Assembly: GCA_026707405.1 (NCBI GenBank) | Contig: JAPOWW010000010.1 | Coordinates: 177,160-241,159 of the forward strand | Direction: 5' to 3' | DNA: 64,000 bases | DNA from: Chloroflexota bacterium | Lineage (GTDB): Bacteria > Chloroflexota > UBA11872 > VXNJ01 | In this document: positions 8,980 through 17,976 of the stretch, one piece after another | How the letters are laid out: each line of letters begins with the position of its first letter | How positions within the stretch are numbered: position 1 is the first letter of the stretch | Made by a program: the position numbers and the translations under genes | The notes under the pieces: generated by a model | What the model was told of the DNA's origin: nothing | Databases searched by the model: none | The model's input: the letters and a program-made list of their open reading frames with translations, nothing else

Positions 8980-10038
8980 TTATTGAGTCAGAGGCAAATT
9001 AGGATCGACGTCCAAATCCGCGGGCGCGATCTCTCCACGTTGCAGCATGAACGCGCCCGCCATCGCGACCATCGCCGCGTTATCCGTGCACAACCGTATT
9101 TCCGGCAAGAAGAGCGGAACGTCAACCGCCGCCGTCATCTTTTCTCGCAGCAGCCGGTTCGCCGCCACACCGCCGGCAACGATTACCGACATCGCCTCGA
9201 ACTCGCCGGCCGCCGCCGCAGTCTTTGCCACCAGAACGTCGACTATCGCATCCTGAAAGCCCGACGCCATCCGCGCATGCGCCGAAGCGTCGCCCCGTTC
9301 GAACTCTTCCCGACCTCCATCTCTGAAAATACTCCGCGTCTCCGAAGGGCCCAGCTTGCCCGCCTTCGCACGATAGACCGCCGTCTTCAGCCCGCTGAAG
9401 CTGAAATCGTAAGAGCCTTCCAGCCAGGCACGCGGCAGGTTAAACGGCTCCAGAGAGCCATCGCCGTCATCGTCTATCAGCCGCTGGATCGCGGGACCGC
9501 CGGGAAATCCGAGGCCGAGCACTCTTGCCACCTTGTCGAACGCCTCGCCTGCCGCATCGTCGCGGGTTCTTCCGATCAGGCGATGGTCGCCGTGTTCGCG
9601 CATGATCGTGATCTCCGAATGCCCGCCGGAAACTACGAGGCAGACGGCGGGAAGCTCCGGGAATCCCAGCTCTTCACGCCCGATCCACGTCGCATAGACG
9701 TGGGCCTCGAGGTGATTGACTCCTATCAGCGGGGCTCCCAGTCCCATCGCCAGGCCCTTCGCGAAATTGAGCCCGACGACCAGCGCTCCCGAGAGGCCCG
9801 GCCCGCGCGTCGCCGCCACGCAATCGATATCGGTCGGTCGCACTCCCGCCTCGTCGAGCGCCGCCTGATAGACCGCCGCGATCGTCGCGATATGCCGGCG
9901 CGAGGCAATCTCCGGCACTATCCCGCCATACTTCACATGGTCGGCAAGCTGCGATTGCGTAACGAGCGATCGGATCGTGAATCCGTCGAGCACCGCGACC
10001 GACGTGTCGTCACACGAGGTTTCGATCCCCAGAATCAC
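8980..10038 (-). CDS. tsaD: tRNA N6-adenosine threonylcarbamoyltransferase TsaD
   Basis: TsaD transfers threonylcarbamoyl to A37 of ANN-decoding tRNAs, working with TsaB and TsaE. The ILGIETSCDDTSVAVL start, the NHLEAH metal-binding His pair and the SGGHSEI motif are all present, with late GGVAANRLLRE and CTDNAAMVA segments. I chose GTG 10038 because GAGG lies 8 bases upstream and the protein then starts directly at ILGIETS. An in-frame TTG at 10083 would add 15 unconserved residues and overlap rimI. With the chosen start the product has 352 residues, normal for the family. Confidence 0.95.
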   Translation of the reverse strand: MILGIETSCDDTSVAVLDGFTIRSLVTQSQLADHVKYGGIVPEIASRRHIATIAAVYQAALDEAGVRPTDIDCVAATRGPGLSGALVVGLNFAKGLAMGLGAPLIGVNHLEAHVYATWIGREELGFPELPAVCLVVSGGHSEITIMREHGDHRLIGRTRDDAAGEAFDKVARVLGLGFPGGPAIQRLIDDDGDGSLEPFNLPRAWLEGSYDFSFSGLKTAVYRAKAGKLGPSETRSIFRDGGREEFERGDASAHARMASGFQDAIVDVLVAKTAAAAGEFEAMSVIVAGGVAANRLLREKMTAAVDVPLFLPEIRLCTDNAAMVAMAGAFMLQRGEIAPADLDVDPNLPLTQ

Positions 10039-10048
10039 GGACAACGCC

Positions 10049-10699
10049 TCAAAGTGTCTGCTTCCATTCAATGCGTTCGCCAAGCGCCGCCTTGTTTTTC
10101 TCCAGCCTGCGGCGAAATGTGAGGCTTCCTACCTCCTCGGACCACATCACCAGGGCGTCCTCTCCGTTGTCGCTGTAGTAACGAGGCCGGACTCCATTGG
10201 AGTAGAAGCCGTACTTGTAGTAAAGGCGCTGGGCTATGTCGTTGCTCACGCGAACTTCGAGGGTGATCAGGCTGGCGTTGATCGCAATGCTCTTTTCGAT
10301 CAGCGCCAGCAGCAGCAGTTCTCCGAGTCCCCGGCCGCGCCAATCCGGATCGATGGCGACCGTCGTAATGTGCGCCTCGTCCACCATGAACCAGATCCCG
10401 GCAAATCCGACCACGTCCTTCGACTTACGGTCTCCGGATCGTCCTAGTATCCTCCGCCAGAATCCCGGGCGCTTGTCGACTGCTTCCAGCTCGGGCTCTT
10501 CTGGATCGGGGCCTTCGCGCCTCAGAACGACATAGTGCGCCATCCTGTTCTCGACCAGTTCGTTTCGGTACGAGTCTCGCGGCCACGGAGTGCTGAACGA
10601 CCGCCGCTCGATCTCCCGCACCCTGTCGAGGTCTTCGAGCCGCATCGGCTCTACAATCCAGGTCTCCCGTCCCGTTCTCGATCTCGCGGTGCTTACCAT
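10049..10699 (-). CDS. rimI: Ribosomal-protein-alanine N-acetyltransferase RimI-like (GNAT)
   Basis: This is a GNAT acetyltransferase of the RimI type, which acetylates the N-terminus of ribosomal protein S18 in E. coli. ITTVAIDPDWRGRGLGELLL holds the acetyl-CoA loop (RGRGLG), followed by LEVRVSNDIAQRLYYKYGF, typical of RimI. At 216 residues it is longer than most RimI (about 150): it has an insertion near residues 65-95 and a basic C-terminal tail. ATG 10699 overlaps the tsaB stop (ATGA). Its place inside the tsa operon is the common bacterial arrangement. The exact substrate is not shown by the sequence. Confidence 0.88.
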   Translation of the reverse strand: MVSTARSRTGRETWIVEPMRLEDLDRVREIERRSFSTPWPRDSYRNELVENRMAHYVVLRREGPDPEEPELEAVDKRPGFWRRILGRSGDRKSKDVVGFAGIWFMVDEAHITTVAIDPDWRGRGLGELLLLALIEKSIAINASLITLEVRVSNDIAQRLYYKYGFYSNGVRPRYYSDNGEDALVMWSEEVGSLTFRRRLEKNKAALGERIEWKQTL

Positions 10700-11439
10700 C
10701 AGGCCCTCGCCCAGCCGCGTGCCGGAACCGTGATCCCCGCGCCGCGCATGTACTGCGGAATTGCGGTGATGGCGTTGGTGGGCCGCGCCGGTTCGGAATC
10801 GTGGTATGCCGCTAGTCCCACGAATCGCGCCAGACCGCTCTCAATCAACTCGGCATCGAACTCGATCGACCAGCTCGAAGTTTCACGCATTCGGTCTAGG
10901 TCTTCCTCGCTTACATGTCCCGCAACGAATACTGGCCCGCTGATTATCTCGTGCAACGCCTCGGCGTTTACGACGAAACAGTCGCCCTTCGCTTCGGGCA
11001 ATGTGCGTCGCTCACTACTTCCTTCCAGAAACTGATCACTGGGGCGCGCCCGCTCGAATGCCTGCGCGAAATACCGACCGGACCCCGCCGGTATCAACGT
11101 CAGTATCGACTCCACGTCAGTCGGCGACGAATAGGCAAGTGCTACAGGAGTCGGAACCGCTGCAAAGCCGAGCCCCAGGGCGCTGCACAACCCCTTTGCA
11201 AAAGCCATCGACGTTCGCAGCGAACTGAATCCGCCCGGCCCCGCCGCCACGGCCACCGTCCCGACCCGTTCGGATTTGCCTCTTGTGACGTCCCTGACGT
11301 TCGGCTCCACGTGCACAGAGTGCTTTCTGCCCGCCCGCCACGCACGGGCCGCCAGAACCTCGGCGCCGTCCAGCAACACGGCGCTCGATACTGCCATTGA
11401 GGTGTCGAGAGCTAGGGTCAGCGTTCGAGAGTTATCCAT
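10699..11439 (-). CDS. tsaB: tRNA threonylcarbamoyladenosine biosynthesis protein TsaB
   Basis: TsaB is the ASKHA-fold partner that stabilises TsaD in t6A synthesis. LTLALDTSMAVSSAVLLDG is the usual N-terminus, and VAAGPGGFSSLRTSMAFAKGL is the diagnostic TsaB segment. Like other TsaB proteins it lacks the metal-binding His pair of TsaD. I chose ATG 11439, which overlaps tsaE by 8 bases and gives 246 residues. TTG 11457 is also possible and would add six residues. It is cotranscribed with tsaE, rimI and tsaD. Confidence 0.93.
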   Translation of the reverse strand: MDNSRTLTLALDTSMAVSSAVLLDGAEVLAARAWRAGRKHSVHVEPNVRDVTRGKSERVGTVAVAAGPGGFSSLRTSMAFAKGLCSALGLGFAAVPTPVALAYSSPTDVESILTLIPAGSGRYFAQAFERARPSDQFLEGSSERRTLPEAKGDCFVVNAEALHEIISGPVFVAGHVSEEDLDRMRETSSWSIEFDAELIESGLARFVGLAAYHDSEPARPTNAITAIPQYMRGAGITVPARGWARA

Positions 11440-11950
11440 CTCCGCCCGATCCCCCAAACGTCTGGACGTAACTCCTGACTACAGCGTTCGACCTCGCCCC
11501 CGTTCCCGCCATTTCGATCTTCCTTTTATCGCCGCCGAGATGTTCGAGTGAGACTGTCAGGCAGTCTCCATGCCATCGACTCCTGACCTGCTCGGGCCAC
11601 TCGATGGCCGTCACTCCGTCGGAGTGTACGTACTCCTCCGCGCCCAGTTCCTCGAACGGATCGATTCCTCCCAAGCGATACAAGTCCATGTGATAGAAGG
11701 GGATCGACCCGCTCTCGTATTCGGAAACAAGCGTATACGTCGGGGAGGTCACGGGGGCGGTCACACCCAATCCTTTGGCGACACCTTGCGCGAACACCGT
11801 CTTTCCGACGCCCAACTCTCCACTCAGCAAGATCACCGTCCCGGCGGAGAGTATCGTTGACAAATCGCTGCCGATTCGAATTGTCTCCTCCAGAGCGAGC
11901 GTCACGCACTCGAAGCGCGCTCCATCCGCCGGTTTTGAACCATTTTTCAC
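11432..11950 (-). CDS. tsaE: tRNA threonylcarbamoyladenosine biosynthesis ATPase TsaE
   Basis: TsaE is the small P-loop ATPase that resets the TsaBD complex. The Walker A motif GELGVGKT is at residues 44-51, and the switch-like TSPTYTLVSEY motif and the HMDLYRLG motif follow, all diagnostic. The 172-residue length is normal. It starts at GTG 11950 and is the first gene of the minus-strand operon. The next gene (12059) is divergent, so the 108 bases between them should hold both promoters. Confidence 0.95.
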   Translation of the reverse strand: MKNGSKPADGARFECVTLALEETIRIGSDLSTILSAGTVILLSGELGVGKTVFAQGVAKGLGVTAPVTSPTYTLVSEYESGSIPFYHMDLYRLGGIDPFEELGAEEYVHSDGVTAIEWPEQVRSRWHGDCLTVSLEHLGGDKRKIEMAGTGARSNAVVRSYVQTFGGSGGDG

Positions 11951-12058
11951 GGCGAGGTCAAGTACTCGTTACGATAGCTCGTCATAGTTCCCGTCGTTTG
12001 GCGGCTTTCGATATGCGGCGAATCCGGTTCTCAAGTTCTTAGAGGCGAAAAACTCCGC

Positions 12059-13252
12059 TTGAGTTATAGCATTGCTCAACTGGCTCCCACACCCTACTTT
12101 TCGGATTACGGATGCCACGTTCGCATACTCGAAGAAGTCCGCGCTCTCAAGCGCCTCGGACACACGAGTACCGTGTTCACGTATCCCGGCGGCGAAACGC
12201 CGGCGGGTGCGGACGTAGTTCGCGGACATCGGATCCCGTGGCAGCGAGGGGCGCATGTTGGGTCTCATTGGAACAAGTTTCTACTCGACCCGCTTTTGTT
12301 GATAACCGCTCTGACTCACGGACTATCCCGCAACTTTGACGTCGTTCACGCTCACCTCCATGAAGGCGCCCTGATCGGCAGCATAATCTCCAAGCTCAAG
12401 GGAATCCCCCTCGTGTTCGACTTTCAGGGAAGCCTTAGAGCGGAAATGCTGGACCACGGTTTCATCTCACCAAACGACCCGCTGGAAGCGGTGTTCGAGG
12501 CGCTGGAGCGAGTAATAAACCGACTGCCCGCCAGGATCATTACAAGTAGCGATCATTCCAGGAACATCCTGATCAACCACTTCGACATACCGCCGGAGCG
12601 GGTGATTCAAGTGACCGATTGCGTTGACGCGACTGTGTTCCGGCCGCGAACTTCAAATGAAGTCCGGGCCGAGCAAATCCGGGCAACCCTCAAGATCCCC
12701 GATAACACCCTGGTGGTGGGGTATCTGGGCCTGCTCGCCGGATACCAGGGAACGCCGCATTTGTTGGAGGCCGCTACGCGGGTGCTCGAAGAGTTCCCGG
12801 CGTGCCATTTCCTGATCATGGGCTACCCCGGTGAGCACACCTATCGCGCGCTGGCCGACCGGAACGGCATAGGCTCGAGCGTAACCTTCACCGGTCGCAT
12901 TCCCTATGCCGACGCCCCGGCCTACCTCTCCGCGATTGACGTGGCGGTCTCTCCCAAGCTCTCCGAGACCGAGGGCAACGGCAAATTGCTCAACTACATG
13001 GCCTGCGCGATCCCCACCGTCGTTTATCAGGCGCCGGTGGCCCGTGAGCTGCTTGGTGAGTTCGGTAGGTTCGCGCTGCCCGGAAGTCCGCGATCGCTTG
13101 CCCACGAAATCCTGACTCTCCTGACCGACGCCAACTTACGGGCTGAGTTGGGGGACAGTCTCCGGCGCCGCGCTTGCGAACGGTTCTCCTGGGAAGCGGG
13201 CGCACGCAAAATTGAGTCAATCTACGACGACGTGCTTGCGGAGGCCGGTTGA
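12059..13252 (+). CDS. GT-B glycosyltransferase, family 4 type
   Basis: This 397-residue cytoplasmic glycosyltransferase transfers a sugar from an activated donor to an unknown acceptor. The N domain shows CHVRILEEVRALKRLGH and a DVVHAHLHEG segment. The C domain starts near VVGYLGLLAGYQGT and includes the donor-site segment KLSETEGNGKLLNYMACAIPTV, matching the GT4 layout. The start is TTG 12059, and the whole N-terminal strand is then included. It opens the plus-strand cluster that leads to mraY, alr and murF, which suggests envelope glycan work, but the acceptor is not visible. Confidence 0.85.
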   Translation: MSYSIAQLAPTPYFSDYGCHVRILEEVRALKRLGHTSTVFTYPGGETPAGADVVRGHRIPWQRGAHVGSHWNKFLLDPLLLITALTHGLSRNFDVVHAHLHEGALIGSIISKLKGIPLVFDFQGSLRAEMLDHGFISPNDPLEAVFEALERVINRLPARIITSSDHSRNILINHFDIPPERVIQVTDCVDATVFRPRTSNEVRAEQIRATLKIPDNTLVVGYLGLLAGYQGTPHLLEAATRVLEEFPACHFLIMGYPGEHTYRALADRNGIGSSVTFTGRIPYADAPAYLSAIDVAVSPKLSETEGNGKLLNYMACAIPTVVYQAPVARELLGEFGRFALPGSPRSLAHEILTLLTDANLRAELGDSLRRRACERFSWEAGARKIESIYDDVLAEAG

Positions 13253-13328
13253 TGGCAGCCCCGGCCGGAGTTGAATCACACTGACGCCAAATTCACTCGA
13301 TCTTCCTGCAATCGGTGGATCGGCGTTT

Positions 13329-14738
13329 GTGCTCGTCGTGGTCTTTGCGGCCGTCGGTCTGCTCGCCTTCCCAAGGTTCATTTCAGCCGAATCCAAGCAA
13401 GGGCTTTACCGGCCCGGCGCGGGAGCGTCCAGCAGACTCCCTCTGATTGGCGGCGCAGCTATCGTCCTCGCGGTAGCGGGAGCGTCCGCGGTCGCCGTGG
13501 CATTGGGCGCGGAGGTCCCGTGGCTGGTACTTCTAACTGGTCTCATGTTCTTCGTGCTCGGTTTCGTAGACGACGTTCTAAAGGCCCGGTCAAGTTCCCG
13601 CACCGGTCTCTCGGAACGCACAAGTTTTCTTCAGGCGCTCGCCGGATCGCTTGTCGGAGCATCTCTCCTGTTCTCCTTTGTCGATGCGAATGCGAGTTCG
13701 GCGCTCTCACTGTCGTATTGGACCGGATCAGGCGCGGCAGGCTCGGTTGTGGCGTTCCTCTGGATCGCCGCGTTGCTCTTCACGGTTACTATCGGGGCAG
13801 GATTCAGCGACGGCATCGACGGCTTGACCACGGGATTGGCCGTACCGGCCGCTGGCTGGATGATCGCCGTGATCGGAATCCAACAACTCGGCGGCGGCGA
13901 GTTTAGATACGCTGACCTGGGCGATGCTGCGGTAGTAATCAACCAAGCGGGGATCCCCGCGATAGTTGCGCTTGCCAGTGCGTGTCTTGGTTTTCTGCTG
14001 TTCAACTTGCCGTCAAACTGGACGAAGGGATCAAAGTCCCGCCGGCTGGCGAAGGCCTATCTCGGCGACTCCGGCGCGCTCGCCATAGGAGCACTTTTGG
14101 TCGGGTCGGCGGTCGCCGCCGGCATCGACCTGGTCCTTCCAATCGTCGCCGGGGTCTATCTCCTGGAGGGACTTTCATCGTTCGTGCAGGCGAAAATACT
14201 GGTGCCCTTGTGCCGCCGGTTCGAGTTCTTGGGAGGACCTGACAGGAAAACGGTGCACTATTCCGAGTTTCCTCTTCCGTTCGTCGCCGCTCCGCTGCAC
14301 CATCACCTGGAGCTGATCGGAATGTCGCGGGGCGGGATCACGGCTCTGCTCTACGGTGTCGGAGTCTTGCTGGCCGTGCTGGCGGCGGCAACCGTGTTCC
14401 TTGGGACTCCCGCTGCGCTGATAGCCGCATACGTAGTCGCGATCGTCATCCTCAGCTTGCTGTGGTTCGGATCATCCATGTTCAGGCCGGCATTCTTCCG
14501 TCTAGTCGAGACGAGCAATCGGTTGGAGCTCCAGATTTGCGCCGGTCGACCTCAACGCATCCTCGGAATGCGGCTATCGTCTGTAGTCGCTTCCAAGCCC
14601 TTCTCCGGAGGCGAAAGTCGGACCGCTATGCCCCCGCTTCTCTCAAAAATGAACCCTGTCACCGCACGACGCATATTCGATGAATTTCGACCAAATCGAG
14701 ACACAGACCTGACCGAAATCAGCAACACACCCAGGTGA
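13329..14738 (+). CDS. mraY: MraY-type phospho-N-acetylmuramoyl-pentapeptide transferase with C-terminal tail
   Basis: This multi-pass membrane enzyme of the polyprenyl-phosphate sugar-1-phosphate transferase family would make lipid I. The VLGFVDDVLKAR motif (DD at residues 81-82) aligns with the first Asp pair, and GFSDGIDGL with the second Asp site. LGDSGALAIGA and the MraY-specific PLHHHLELIG also match. The usual Asn before the second Asp motif (NLTDGLDG) is Gly-Phe-Ser here. At 469 residues it is about 110 longer than E. coli MraY, mostly because of a hydrophilic tail of roughly 80 residues after the last helix. The GTG 13329 start lies close to the first helix. It overlaps the next gene. 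Confidence 0.86.
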   Translation: MLVVVFAAVGLLAFPRFISAESKQGLYRPGAGASSRLPLIGGAAIVLAVAGASAVAVALGAEVPWLVLLTGLMFFVLGFVDDVLKARSSSRTGLSERTSFLQALAGSLVGASLLFSFVDANASSALSLSYWTGSGAAGSVVAFLWIAALLFTVTIGAGFSDGIDGLTTGLAVPAAGWMIAVIGIQQLGGGEFRYADLGDAAVVINQAGIPAIVALASACLGFLLFNLPSNWTKGSKSRRLAKAYLGDSGALAIGALLVGSAVAAGIDLVLPIVAGVYLLEGLSSFVQAKILVPLCRRFEFLGGPDRKTVHYSEFPLPFVAAPLHHHLELIGMSRGGITALLYGVGVLLAVLAAATVFLGTPAALIAAYVVAIVILSLLWFGSSMFRPAFFRLVETSNRLELQICAGRPQRILGMRLSSVVASKPFSGGESRTAMPPLLSKMNPVTARRIFDEFRPNRDTDLTEISNTPR

Positions 14739-15820
14739 TGGCTGAAACGGCTCGGCGTCCATTCACGCCCGGAATACTGGCGATTCTGGGACTTGAAACC
14801 GTAGTCGATCTCGAACACGTCGAATGGCAGTTGGTTACCCCAGAGTCCCGGCACGGGCTATGGCGTCTGCGGTTACCCACTGACATTCCCGGACCGAAGA
14901 GCTACGTCGTTAAGCACTACCACCACGCGGCAGATCGATATTTCGACCACAGATTCAGACGAGAAGAGCGCGCCCTGAATCTACTGGGACGCCTGTCTCC
15001 CGGCCTTGTTCCAACCATCCACGGCGGTTCCATCACCGAGGGACACAGCGCCTTTCTGGTCCTTGAGGACCTCGGAGACACTACGCTTCACATCGAACTG
15101 GAAGCCTCGCCACCGGAGGCCCGCAGGCGGCTCATGCTTAGCGCGATCGACTCGCTGGCCGCGCTTCACCGCCAGACCGATCTTCACTCAGCGATCTTTC
15201 GTGCTTTGTGCTACAGCTCAAACCTCGACCGCATCACGGCCAGGACAATGATGGCTAGGTTCGCAATAGCTCTGAAGCGTTGCGTGCCCTCCAGCAATAA
15301 GATGCCGTTTTCCGCCGCTGAACGAAACTCCGAGTTTCGCGACGGGATCGTCGTCCCCCTCTTGAAGGCGCGAAGGCGCGTTATACACGGTTCATTTTCA
15401 CCCCTCAACCTGTGTGTAAGGGGCACCGGGCGTACGACCATCGTCGACTTCGAAACCTTGTCCACCGGACCGGCGGAGATGGATTTGTCCGAGCTCCTCT
15501 CGTACCCGATGGTCAATCTTGGCCGGGAAGAGGACTCCTTCATCGATCGCTACGCGCGTTTGGCAGGCCGCGTTGACCCGAAGCCTGATTTTCGAAGACG
15601 AGTCCATCTGGCTGCCGTCGCCCGATGCATCGACTACGCCGGCACACTCGCGCTCCGTCGAGCGAGATTCGCCCGGGAGGGGCGCCACGAGCTTGCTGCG
15701 GTGCAACACCACCGCCGGAACTTGTACGTGGAAGAAGCGGTGAGACGTGCGGTCGAAGCTGGGCTCTCCGGCAACTTGATCAAATTGATAGATTCTCTCG
15801 CTCCGCGCCCGGCGAGCTAG
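14738..15820 (+). CDS. Aminoglycoside-phosphotransferase-fold protein with altered catalytic loop
   Basis: The protein has the APH/choline-kinase-like fold. The N-lobe contains SYVVKHYHH, with a likely ATP-binding Lys near residue 59, and a linker LVLEDLGD. The C-lobe contains VIHGSFSPLNL. In this family the Brenner loop is HGDxxxxN. Here the catalytic Asp is Ser219, while the Asn (224) and the following VDFE metal Asp (237) remain. It could be a pseudokinase or have shifted chemistry. ATG 14738 overlaps the mraY stop by one base, and the next gene starts one base after its stop, so it is part of the envelope operon. The product has 360 residues. Confidence 0.78.
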   Translation: MAETARRPFTPGILAILGLETVVDLEHVEWQLVTPESRHGLWRLRLPTDIPGPKSYVVKHYHHAADRYFDHRFRREERALNLLGRLSPGLVPTIHGGSITEGHSAFLVLEDLGDTTLHIELEASPPEARRRLMLSAIDSLAALHRQTDLHSAIFRALCYSSNLDRITARTMMARFAIALKRCVPSSNKMPFSAAERNSEFRDGIVVPLLKARRRVIHGSFSPLNLCVRGTGRTTIVDFETLSTGPAEMDLSELLSYPMVNLGREEDSFIDRYARLAGRVDPKPDFRRRVHLAAVARCIDYAGTLALRRARFAREGRHELAAVQHHRRNLYVEEAVRRAVEAGLSGNLIKLIDSLAPRPAS

Positions 15821-15821
15821 C

Positions 15822-17912
15822 TTGATACATCTCGCCGATCTCATCGCCGCCACCGGGGCACGACCGCAATCGCGGAACATTCCCGAGCGGCTTTCCAGGT
15901 TCTGTAGGAACGCCCGCAACGCTTCCCCGGGCGACCTCTATGTCGCCCTCGACGCTGAGGGCCAACGACGCGTGGAGCAGGCGCTCGAGGCAGGGGCGTC
16001 CGCCGCGCTTTGCGAGACCTGGACCGGATCTCCTGATGCTCCCGTTCTGACTGTCCAGAACCCAAACACGGCCATCAGAAAATACGCGCAATTCGCCATC
16101 CGCAACTTCGGAACGGAGATCATCGCAATAGCAGGTGGCGAACCGGACGCGGCAACCACGGCGCTGCTATCGAAGATTCTGTCCACCCGGTTCGACGTCT
16201 TTCGCACCGCCAAGCCGATCGAAAACTCGTCGGACCTGTGGCTCTCACTCGGCGGTCTGCATCCCGGTCACGATTTGGCGCTAATCGACTTGTCCGACTG
16301 CCGGCCTGAAGTCCTCGAAGACTTCGCCAACGCCGTATCTCCCAGAGTGGTCCTGCTACCTCCAAACGCAAAACGCGGCGGGGAATCCCCACTCCACGCT
16401 GATCCGGTAGGGACGACTCTGGCGGGCTCGGTCCAGCCCGGCGGCCATATTGTCGTTTCCGCGACCGAGCGCGCAGCTGCGATGCTCAAGGACTACGAAG
16501 GGCGAAACCTAATCACCTCCGGAATCGATTCCGATTCGCGCATTTCCGCGACCTGTATCAGGCGATGTCGCGATTCCATGGAGTTCACGCTCTCAGTCGA
16601 CGGAAACCGCGCCACCGCCCATCTGAATACTCAAGTCACCTCGGAACCTGACTCAGCAATCGCCGCTGCCGCCGTCGCCGCAGCCTTGGAAATGGATGTC
16701 AATGAGATCGCGTCGGCGATCTCGGCAACCCGTCCCACGCCTGAAACAGCGGCAGATGACGGTGCCTCGGCGAGCGTTCACACCGTCAACGCCGACGGGC
16801 CCGTATGGATAAAAATCGATCTGCGTGCGGTTGAATCGAACGTTCGGCGCATACTGGAAGTTGTCGGGCGGGACATCCAGCTATTTGCTGTCATCAAGGC
16901 CGACGGCTACGGACACGGTGCTCAGCGGATCGCCGCCGCCGCGCTGCGGGGCGGCGCGTCGGGCTTCGCCGTCTCCCGGCTCTCGGAAGTCCCAAATCTA
17001 CGGGACGCTGGGATCACGGCCCCTATTATCGTGCTCGGTCATACGCCGCCGGCCCATGCTCGCTGGGCGGTCAGCGCCGACTGCCAGCCGACGGTCTTCG
17101 ACCGCCGGGGTGTGGACTCACTGCGGCGAGCGGCCTCATCGATGGGCAAGAGACTGCCCGTCCATCTCAAGATCGACACCGGAATGGGCCGCCTGGGAGC
17201 GACCCCCGAAGATGCTCCTGGCCTGGCGGAATACATAGTCGGCTCGGACTCGCTGGAGCTTGCGGGAGTTATGACCCACTTGGGCCGTGCCGGCGAGTCG
17301 GACAAGACCCACTCGAAGGGACAGCTCGCGGTGTTCGACCGCGCGCTTACCGAAATCCGCTCCCTGGGAATCGATCCCGGCATCGTTCACGCCGCCAACA
17401 CCGCCGCCGCCGTGCACATACCCGAATCGCGGTACGACATGGTCCGCTGCGGTATAGCCGTTTATGGGCTTGACCCATCTCTTGAGTCCCCGCTGCCGGG
17501 CGGCTTCTCTCCCGCGGTCACCATGTCGGCGAGAGTCGCGCAGGTCAAAAAGCTGTCTGCGGGAACCTACGTCAGCTACGGAAGCGCGGGCAAGCTGGAG
17601 CGTGACTCGACTATCGCCGTCGTTGGGGCCGGTTACGGCGACGGGTTTCGTCGCGGCCCCAACAGTTGGGGGCCTGTTCTCGTTCGAGGACGCAAGGCCC
17701 GAGTCGTTGGAAACGTCTGCATGGAGATGTTCATGATCGACGTTACCGACATCCCGGGAGTCAAACAGGGCGACGAAGTCGTACTGATCGGAACCCAAAG
17801 TGGAGAAACTCTCTCCGCGTACGAAGCCGCACATAGAGTCGGAACGATCAGCTATGAAATAATCACGCAGATGCTGCCCCGGCTGAGGGACGACTGGCAG
17901 AGTTCAACTTGA
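15822..17912 (+). CDS. alr: Fusion of a decayed Mur-ligase-like module with alanine racemase
   Basis: Residues about 327-696 are a complete alanine racemase, which makes D-Ala for murein. WIKIDLRAVESNVR, the PLP lysine in VIKADGYGHG (Lys359), IDTGMGRLG, the VSYG tyrosine (Tyr586) and GNVCMEMFMIDVT are all present. Residues 1-305 resemble the N-terminal and central domains of MurE/MurF: an SPGDLYVAL segment and a helix-rich AAAAVAAALEMDVNEIASAI end. However, the P-loop (normally GxxGKT) reads AGGEPDAATTA and the Mur C-terminal domain is missing, so ligase activity is unlikely. MurF-Alr fusions are known in Bacteroidota. Here a separate intact MurF lies downstream. The start is TTG 15822. Confidence 0.9.
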   Translation: MIHLADLIAATGARPQSRNIPERLSRFCRNARNASPGDLYVALDAEGQRRVEQALEAGASAALCETWTGSPDAPVLTVQNPNTAIRKYAQFAIRNFGTEIIAIAGGEPDAATTALLSKILSTRFDVFRTAKPIENSSDLWLSLGGLHPGHDLALIDLSDCRPEVLEDFANAVSPRVVLLPPNAKRGGESPLHADPVGTTLAGSVQPGGHIVVSATERAAAMLKDYEGRNLITSGIDSDSRISATCIRRCRDSMEFTLSVDGNRATAHLNTQVTSEPDSAIAAAAVAAALEMDVNEIASAISATRPTPETAADDGASASVHTVNADGPVWIKIDLRAVESNVRRILEVVGRDIQLFAVIKADGYGHGAQRIAAAALRGGASGFAVSRLSEVPNLRDAGITAPIIVLGHTPPAHARWAVSADCQPTVFDRRGVDSLRRAASSMGKRLPVHLKIDTGMGRLGATPEDAPGLAEYIVGSDSLELAGVMTHLGRAGESDKTHSKGQLAVFDRALTEIRSLGIDPGIVHAANTAAAVHIPESRYDMVRCGIAVYGLDPSLESPLPGGFSPAVTMSARVAQVKKLSAGTYVSYGSAGKLERDSTIAVVGAGYGDGFRRGPNSWGPVLVRGRKARVVGNVCMEMFMIDVTDIPGVKQGDEVVLIGTQSGETLSAYEAAHRVGTISYEIITQMLPRLRDDWQSST

Positions 17913-17976
17913 CCAGTTTTCGAAGTCAGGGTCGTAATGGGACGGGTACGGAAACCGGAGCCTTTGGAGGCGGAAC

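Noticed and set aside
8956-10122. 388-codon plus-strand open frame over tsaD
   Set aside because: The opposite strand encodes TsaD with all motifs; the plus frame is very Arg-rich and unlike any protein.
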